NCBI GenBank assembly: GCA_013339895.1
Contig: JABACO010000017.1
Span: 3,556,118 to 3,620,117 of the forward strand
Length of the DNA stretch: 64,000 bases
Direction: 5' to 3'
From: Ephydatia muelleri
Lineage: Eukaryota > Porifera > Demospongiae > Spongillida > Spongillidae
Part shown: positions 57,873 through 64,000 of the stretch, piece by piece
Layout of the letters: every line of letters starts with the position of its first letter
How positions within the stretch are numbered: the first letter of the stretch is position 1
Position numbers and translations under genes: made by a program
Notes under the pieces: generated by a model
Database searches by the model: none
Told to the model about the DNA's origin: nothing
What the model saw: the letters and a program-made list of their open reading frames with translations, nothing else

Positions 57873-58114
57873 ATGGCTCTCCTGGGTACAGTAGGGCCTT
57901 TTGACCCGGCGGTGGACGATTGGGTGGTCTATTGCGAACGACTGGAGCAGTTCTTCCAGGCCAATGGCGTCGCTACCGCAGAGAAACAGCGTGCAGTTCT
58001 GCTAAGCGTATGTGGTAGCTCAACTTACCTGTTAATTCGCAACCTAGTGTCACCGGAAATGCCAACAGACAAGACGTATGTCCAACTTGTCAAAATGGTG
58101 CGTGAACATGTCTC

Positions 58115-58161
<47 letters not shown>

Positions 58162-58660
58162 TGTTTCAGTACAGAGATTCCACTTCAACTCGCGAATACA
58201 GAAGGACGCAGAGACAGTGGCACAGTTCGTGACGGAGTTGAAGCGCCTGTCCGAATACTGTTCGTTCGGAGAGACTTTAGACGATATGTTGCGGGACCGA
58301 CTTGTTTGCGGCGTTCGAGATTCTAGATTGCAACGTCGGTTGCTGACAGAGAAAGATCTTACCTTTGCCAAGGCATTCGAGCTTGCCAAGTTGGCGGAGC
58401 TGGCGGAAAGGAGTGCCGGGGAAATTCAGCCGCCTGTGGGGAACCCTGAACCTGTACACGTTGTTCAAGCTCCACAGCCGCGAGCTAATCAAGATGCCTG
58501 TTACCGCTGTGGTGGCCACCACAAGGCGTCAGAATGTTGGTGCCGAAATGTTGAATGCTACCATTGTGGGAAACAAGGACACCTGGCTAGGGTATGTCAC
58601 GCCAAAAGAGGTGATTACAAGGAGCCCACACAGGGTCGAGGTCCGCAAAGAAGACCTCAG
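57873..58660 (+). pseudogene. Third gypsy gag, broken by a poly-C tract
   Basis: The start at 57873 (MALLGTVGPFDPAVDDWVVY) gives a capsid-like N-terminus. The C tract 58116-58158 replaces or expands codons and shifts the frame; the gag frame resumes with IQKDAETVAQFVTELKRLSE, RDRLVCGVRDSRLQRRL, and zinc knuckles CYRCGGHHKASEC and CYHCGKQGHLARVC. Confidence 0.8.
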
Positions 58661-59137
58661 AGAACTCAACAACAACCTGAACTGGATTCTGGCCAGAAGG
58701 ATACATACACCTTATTTCCGGTGCAGGACCCATCCAGGAAACCTGTTACCTTACGTGTCTTGCTGAATGACTCTCCCTTAGAGATGGAAGTGGACACTGG
58801 GGCTGCAGCATCCGTCATTAGCGAGAAAACCTACTGGGCGCTATAGCCAAAGCAGAGACTCCCACAACTGCAGGACACATCTATCCATCTGCGGACGTAT
58901 ACTGGCGAGCAGTTGAAAGTAAAGGGGCAAGTTTCAGTTGCAGTGTGTTATGGTTGCACCACTATGTCCCTGAACCTTCTGGTGGTTGCTGGAAGTGGGC
59001 CATCGCTTAGATTGGCTGCATAAATTAAAGCCAAACCTGGGCATTTTTCACACTTCTATACATGTAGGCATGGACAACCACATTCAGAAGCTATTATCAC
59101 GTCACTCTCAAAGATGAACTAGGCTTGGTGAAGGGGG
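58661..59137 (+). pseudogene. Third gypsy protease region
   Basis: MEVDTGAAASVISEKTYW carries the D-T-G-A protease loop. A TAG at 58844-58846 interrupts it, and frames are shifted until RT resumes at about 59138. Confidence 0.7.
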
Positions 59138-60828
59138 GTGACGGTAAAGCTCTATGTGGATTCCTCTGCAACACCATGGTTTTTCAGACCTCGGTCAGTA
59201 CCACATGCCTTACGTGGAAGAGTTGAGCAAGAGCTGGAGAGGCTTGAGAAAACAGGTATCATTGAGGCTATCAAATTCTCTGACTGGGCTACTCCAGTTG
59301 TACCACTGGTGAAGGGTGACGGGAGTATCAGGATATGTGGGGATTATAAAGTAACAATCAATCGGGTTGCTAATGTGGAATCTTATCCCCTGCCACGCAT
59401 AGACGATTTACTTGCAGGGCTGGCTAAAGGAAAGGTTTTCTCCAAGTTAGACCTGGCACATGCTTATCTACAGCTGCAACTGGATGAGGAATCCAGGAAG
59501 CTAGCTACGATTTCCACACACAAAGGTCTGTTTTGCTATAATCGCTTGCCATTTGGGGTGTCCTCCACCCCAGCCATTTTTCAACGCACAATGGAGGGTA
59601 TTTTGAAGGGGATACCTTATGTGCATGCGTATCTTGATGACATTCTGGTAATGGGAACCTCTGAGTCAGAGCATCTTCAGATACTAGAGCAGATGTTGAC
59701 AAGGCTGGAAGAAGTGGGAATAAGGCTGAAGGAGTCAAAGTGCCAATTCTTGCTGTCAAGTGTAGAGTACCTGGGGTATCGTATCTCAGGAAATGGTATT
59801 CAACCAACGGAGGAGAAACAGAGCTATCAGAGATGCGCAAATTCCTCAAGATCTAAGCCAGCTGAAATCATTTCTGGGATTGTTGAACTATTATGGTAAG
59901 TTTTTACCCCACTTATTGAGCACTTTGGCACCCTTGTACAAGATGCTAAGTAAGGGACAGGTATGGCATTGGGGGAGAGAACAGGAAAAGGCTTTTTGTA
60001 TAGCCAAGTCACAACTTACATCGGAAACCCTGCTGGTGCATTTTGACCCTACGTTACAGCTTGCACTTTCATGTGATGCTTCACCTTATGGGCTAGGAGC
60101 TGTTCTGTCCCATGTATGTGAGGATGGGTCAGATAAACCCATCGCATATGCATATGCTTCTCGTTCATTAGCTCCTGCAGAGAAAAAGTATTCTCAGTTA
60201 GAAAAAGAGGGATTAGCAATAGTCTTTGGGGTCAAGAAATTCCACCAGTACTTGGTATGGGCGGAAATTTGTGGTGCATTCTGATCATAAACCTTTGCAG
60301 TTTCTCTTTAAGGAAGATAAGCCAGTACCAACGATGGCATCTGCTAGGATACAGAGGTGGGCTCTGACCTTGAGCGTGTACGACTATCGGATAGTGTTCA
60401 GGGCAGGGAAAGAAAACTCTAATGCTGATGATCTAAGCAGACTACCACTGAGGGAAAGTCCAAGCAGTTTTCCCGTGCCAGGGGATACTGTCCTGTTGAT
60501 GGAGGCACTTTCAGACATGGGCTCAGCAGTATCAGCCACTACCATAAAGTCATGGACTGATAGGGATCCGGTTCTCTCCCGGGTGAGAAGAATGGTTCTC
60601 CATGGATGGCAACAGCAGGAGGGAGTGGATTTCCAACTGTATGAACAGCGTAAACATGAGCTAAGCGTAGAAGACAGGTGTGTCCTTTGGGGCTCACGGG
60701 TGGTGGTACCACCTGCTAGAGAGGCTGTGGTTAGGTTGCTGCATGAAGGGCATCCTGGGATCTCCAGGATGAAAGCATTGGCGAGGGGTGTGATCTGGTG
60801 GCCAGGGTTAGACTGGAGAGTAAGGTGA
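59138..60828 (+). pseudogene. Third gypsy reverse transcriptase and RNase H
   Basis: RT: RICGDYKVTINRVANVESYP, LPRIDDLLAGLAKGKVFSKL, DLAHAYLQLQLDEE, NRLPFGVSSTPAIFQRTMEG, AYLDDILVMG (YLDD). Frameshift near 59830, then SQLKSFLGLLNYYGKFLPHL and RNase H LSCDASPYGLGAVLSH, KEGLAIVFGVKKFHQYL. Frameshift near 60265, then SDHKPLQFLF and NSNADDLSRLPL. All catalytic motifs are recognisable. Confidence 0.88.
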
Positions 60829-61569
60829 AAGAATGTGTAGCTTGTCAAAGCAGTCGGAAATCTCCTCCTAAAGCCCCCTTACATCCTTGGGAGTGGCCAA
60901 CTAAGCCTTGGGTACGGTTGCATTGGATTTTGCGGGGCCATTTTTAGGTAAGACCCTGATGGTAATTGTTGACGCTCACTCAAAATGGTTAGAGGCCTCT
61001 CCATTGTCAGCTCACCCTCGGCAGAACAAGCTATACGGGTCTTACGACATGTCTTTTCAACCCATGGGCTGCCTGAAGTATTGGTCTCAGACAACGGGTC
61101 AGCATTCACAAGTGCACAATTCCAGACCTTTGTCAAGCTGAATGGGTTTAGGCATGTGAAAAGTGCCCCCTATCACCCAGCCAGTAATGGGTTGGCTGAG
61201 CGTGCTGTAAAGGAAGCGCTTAAGAAGACCACAGGGGATTTAGAAACCAGATTAGCCCGATTCCTTTTCCAATACAGGCTGACACCACACTCGACTACTG
61301 GGCAGCCGCCAGCAGAGTTGTTAATGGGGCGGAAGACAAACTATGACCAACATGTCCAGTCTAGAACCTTTCAAGTTGGAGATGAGGTTTATGTGGTGAA
61401 TCATAGAGGGTCCCTTAAGTGGCTTCCGGGGGTGGTGGTCAAGTTGTTAGGACCTTTAAACTTGATAGTGAAGGTTAAGGGTGGACAGGAAGCACACAAT
61501 CAAATTGATCATGTGTGTGCCAGAACTGGGGGGGGGGGGGGGGGGAGAAAAAGGAAGGAAGGGAATTAA
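60680..61569 (+). pseudogene. Third gypsy integrase
   Basis: Zinc domain HEGHPGISRMKALARGVIWW then CVACQSSRKSPP. Core: LDFAGPFLGKTLMV (first D), SDNGSAFTS (second D), GLAERAVKEALKK (E). C-terminal WLPGVVVKLLGPLNLIVKVK is a GPY/F-type module. Frameshifts near 60828 and 61000. An 18-G tract (61528-61545) lies in the tail. Confidence 0.85.
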
Positions 61570-61767
61570 CAATGATGATAGCAACATAGAAGATGATGAC
61601 CCATTACCACCAGTGTTAGATACTCCACCAGTGCCAGCACTACCTCCAGGAAGTGGGTCAAGAACAGATGGTCCCAATGGATGCAGTAGAACCACCCCCA
61701 CCTGCACCAGTGCTCCGATGTTCAACACGTCCTCATCGTCCCCCAGATAGATTCTAAGGGGGAGAAG

Positions 61768-62008
61768 TGTAGTATTGTCATTTATTGTGTAATTGGAATT
61801 GCCTAGTTTAACCCTTGAGAACATTCTAGAAGATTTATCGGAGGTACTTAAAGCTACCGCTGAGCAGAGGAAGCAGATCATTTGGAGGCTGGCATACCTT
61901 ACGGATGGACGGAGGCGCAAAATGATGTTATTTGTGTGTGTGATTCTTATCGCTGCTCTAAGCTGATATTGATTCCTGTCATTGGGTCGGGTATTCCGGT
62001 ACTTCACA
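61768..62008 (+). repeat. 3' LTR of third gypsy element
   Basis: 241 bp, TGTAGTATTG...CTTCACA, preceded by a purine tract and followed by GTAGT. Lacks the MITE present in the 5' LTR. Confidence 0.9.
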
Positions 62009-62223
62009 GTAGTATGCACAAAAGACCTTTTCCTACGTCTGGTATGACTTTTTCATTAAGGGTTAAAATCTCATAGGCGTGACTTGCTGATTGTACACCC
62101 GAAATTGAATCAGGCTTGTAAGGGAGTGTACATGTAAATATTCACGAACCTCTGACGTCAGGTGCATATGGTTTTGGGAGTGTTGATTGATTGAGCTGCT
62201 GTACTGGCCACGTCCGGTTACGA

Positions 62224-63102
62224 ATGAACACTTCCAGCTCTAGTGACGATCATGTCGCCGATATCATCTTCTGTGTGCTCAATGGAGTCGCGTTCTTTGT
62301 GTGTCTAGCTGCTGCCATCCTCGTGTTTGCTCTTAGGCTGCACGTGAAGATCGTGTATCGCCTCTCTCTGTACCAGGTGCTGGCAGGGATAGCCTTCGCC
62401 ACGGCGGAGACCCTGGAGATCGTGTTCCTGAATTAGCCACAAGTCTACGCTCGTTTGTGCATCGCCATCGGATTTTTTGTTCTCTACACAGAATGGATAA
62501 AGGTTTTCTTTACGATGTGCGTGACCTTTCATATCTTCTGTTTTGCAGTACTACACAAGAACCTGAAAATGCTCGAAGCGTTGTACATCGTGACGTCATT
62601 ACTTGTACCTGCGCTCTTTGCAATTATACCTCTGATAACACACACGTATCACAATTCCACTCTCGGATGCTACATTAACAAATACAACGACACTGTAACG
62701 GATGAAAGTCGCTGAGATTGAGCGGCTTGCACTGTGGGACGTTCCCGCTATGGTCATACTATTTGCGGTATCTACAGCCATGGTTGTCATGATGATAAAA
62801 CTGACTTACAGAGTGTGTTTGAGACGGAAAAGCGAGCCAATCACTGATGGGGATCAGAATTGGAAGGCTCTAAAACAACTCCTTCCATTGGCCGCTTTCC
62901 CGATAGTGTTCTTCGTTTTCGTCATTCCCGGACTCATACGCGGTATTTATTTGTTACGGTCAACGAAGGTGCTTTGTTTACTGCGGTGGCGTGTATCGCC
63001 ATGTGGGGAATGGCTTCAGGTGCAAGCCTCATAATACACATCTCCGTGGCTCGACTTTATTGTAAGAAGAAGAGGAAACGACCGCTATGCGGTTCAAAAT
63101 AG
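62224..63102 (+). pseudogene. Seven-helix receptor (GPCR-like) pseudogene
   Basis: ATG at 62224 (MNTSSSSDDHVADI, with N-glycosylation-type start). Helices: VLNGVAFFVCLAAAILVFAL, YQVLAGIAFATAETLEIVF, then an in-frame TAG at 62434-62436; FFVLYTEWIKVFFTMCVTF, LYIVTSLLVPALFAIIPLI, a loop with NSTLGCYINKYN; a frameshift near 62710; VPAMVILFAVSTAMVVMMI, LLPLAAFPIVFFVFVIPGL, a frameshift near 62960, and a last helix with AVACIAMWGMASGASLIIHI. This is the order of a seven-pass receptor. The layout recalls small family A-unlike or cAMP-receptor-like GPCRs (low certainty). The last codons and stop lie in a MITE. Confidence 0.65.
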
Positions 63103-63320
63103 GTACCCATGTAGAAGGGTCCTACCGCTATTGGTTTGTTCTGTTCGTTAATTTTTGCTTGATCCGTTAGGGAGATACAAGTGTGCAAAGAAATTGCATA
63201 TTTCCCGGGCGTTACGCGCCATTAGCGTATTACGTCCTCGTAATACATTAATGACGGTTTAACGAACAGAACAAATCAATAGCGGTAGGACCCTTCTACA
63301 TGGGTACCTATTTTGAACCG
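63090..63320. mobile_element. 231-bp MITE with about 60-bp TIRs
   Basis: The left arm CGGTTCAAAATAGGTACCCA and about 40 more bases is complemented at the right end (AATAGCGGTAGGACCC...GAACCG). No clear target duplication. It separates the receptor pseudogene from the gypsy fragment that begins right at its right edge. Confidence 0.85.
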
Positions 63321-63325
63321 AACGG

Positions 63326-64000
63326 AAACTTAATGCAGTCACTACGAAAGATGCCTATCCGTTACCGCGCATTGATGACACTCTCGACACTCTATGTGGT
63401 TCCAAGTGGTTCAGCACCCTTGACTTGCTGTCAGGATACTGGCAAGTAGAGATGTCACCAGAAGACCGACATAAAACTGCATTCTGCACCCCACAAGGCT
63501 TGTTCGAATTTAAGGTCATGCCCTTTGGTCTGTGCAATGCTCCGGCCACATTCCAACGGTTGATGGACCTGGTGTTGGCAGGTCTGCAGTGGTCCAAATG
63601 CCTTGTATATCTGGATGATGTAATCCTGTTAGGTACAACATTTGGGGAACACCTGGATAATATCAGAGCAGTGTTTGACCGTATTCGACAAGGGGGGCTT
63701 AAGCTACGAGCAGACAAGTGTTGTTTTTTGCAGAGGAATGTTAAATATCTTGGTCACCTGGTAGGAGTCTATGGATTGCAAGTAGATCCTGACAAAGTGG
63801 GAAAAGTGGCATCCTGGCCTGTACCTCAATCTGCTCAGCAAGTTCAACAGTTTCTTGGCTTTGCCAATTATTACAGAAGGTTCATTCAGGGATTTGCTGA
63901 AGTGGCTAAGCCACTACATCGCCTAACGGAACATGCTGTAAACTTCAGTTGGACTGCGGAGTGTCAAGAGGCATTTGAAAACCTTCGTAGTCGACTGACA
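63326..64000 (+). mobile_element. Fourth gypsy element, RT fragment running off the window
   Basis: A continuous plus-strand frame without a start: RKLNAVTTKDAYPLPRIDDT, CGSKWFSTLDLLSGYWQVEM, FKVMPFGLCNAPATFQRLMD, LVYLDDVILLG (YLDD), LKLRADKCCFLQRNVKYLGH, QQFLGFANYYRRFIQGFAEV. No stops in about 220 codons, so it is less decayed than the others. Its 5' part is missing, with the break at the MITE edge. Confidence 0.88.

Larger units (their letters stand above)
57482..62013 (+). mobile_element. Third Ty3/gypsy retrotransposon with 5-bp TSD
   Basis: LTRs at 57487-57850 and 61768-62008, flanked by GTAGT (57482-57486 and 62009-62013). Internal order gag, zinc knuckle, protease, RT, RNase H, integrase, polypurine tract (AAGGGGGAGAAG) is canonical. 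Several stops and frameshifts, two linked to homopolymer tracts, make it inactive. The same family left the solo LTR at 53.4 kb. Confidence 0.92.

Noticed and set aside
57873..58326. Poly-proline and poly-glycine proteins
   Set aside because: Produced by the poly-C tract inside gag.

Overview
This is eukaryotic (metazoan) DNA: genes are split by GT-AG introns, there are no operons or ribosome-binding sites, and most of the window is decayed transposable elements, microsatellites and inverted repeats. Several decayed protein families (the Zn-rich ORF at 19-20 kb, the PHD-containing transposase at 38-39 kb, the transposase at 8.6-10 kb, the endonuclease-type LINE) resemble families I recall from sponge and cnidarian gene models. 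A marine invertebrate, most likely a demosponge, fits best; this is inference from memory, not a search.

Host-like genes. (i) A pair of paralogous type I membrane proteins lies in opposite orientation: copy A at 6.1-7.7 kb (+) and copy B at 12.6-16.7 kb (-). They share exon order, splice phases, an extracellular Cys-containing module, one transmembrane helix and conserved tail motifs. (ii) A CD225/dispanin-like family at 32.6-41.5 kb (+) has two apparently intact three-exon genes and one pseudogene. (iii) A coiled-coil/Cys-rich gene lies at 24.9-25.6 kb (-), its last exon running into a transposon. (iv) A RING-finger ORF is at 26.1 kb. (v) A broken seven-helix receptor is at 62.2-63.1 kb. A few hypothetical ORFs remain.

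Mobile layer. 1.8-2.4 kb: Ulp1-like protease remnant. 7.93-10.17 kb: cut-and-paste transposon with about 30-bp perfect terminal inverted repeats (TIRs) and a 7-bp target duplication, next to a 30-bp TIR-to-TIR palindrome flanked by the same duplication. 10.3-10.9 and 14.2-15.8 kb: LINE fragments, the first ending at a 1.3-kb (TATG)n array. 17.2-17.9, 18.5-19.0 and 23.6-24.9 kb: long palindromes. 37.7-39.1 kb: transposase remnant with PHD finger. 44.3-53.2 kb: a minus-strand Ty3/gypsy element split by a plus-strand gypsy element with 66-bp LTRs, a 5-bp duplication and an internally inverted 3' half. 53.36-53.62 kb: solo LTR. 57.5-62.0 kb: a third gypsy element, with a MITE inside its 5' LTR. 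63.3-64.0 kb: start of a fourth gypsy pol. All autonomous-looking elements carry stops or frameshifts.

How it fits together: the window is a nested transposon graveyard around a few small membrane-protein families that themselves duplicate locally. The most informative points are the receptor pair, the 2.2-kb transposon with its micro-palindrome, and the dated nesting and inversion in the gypsy cluster.
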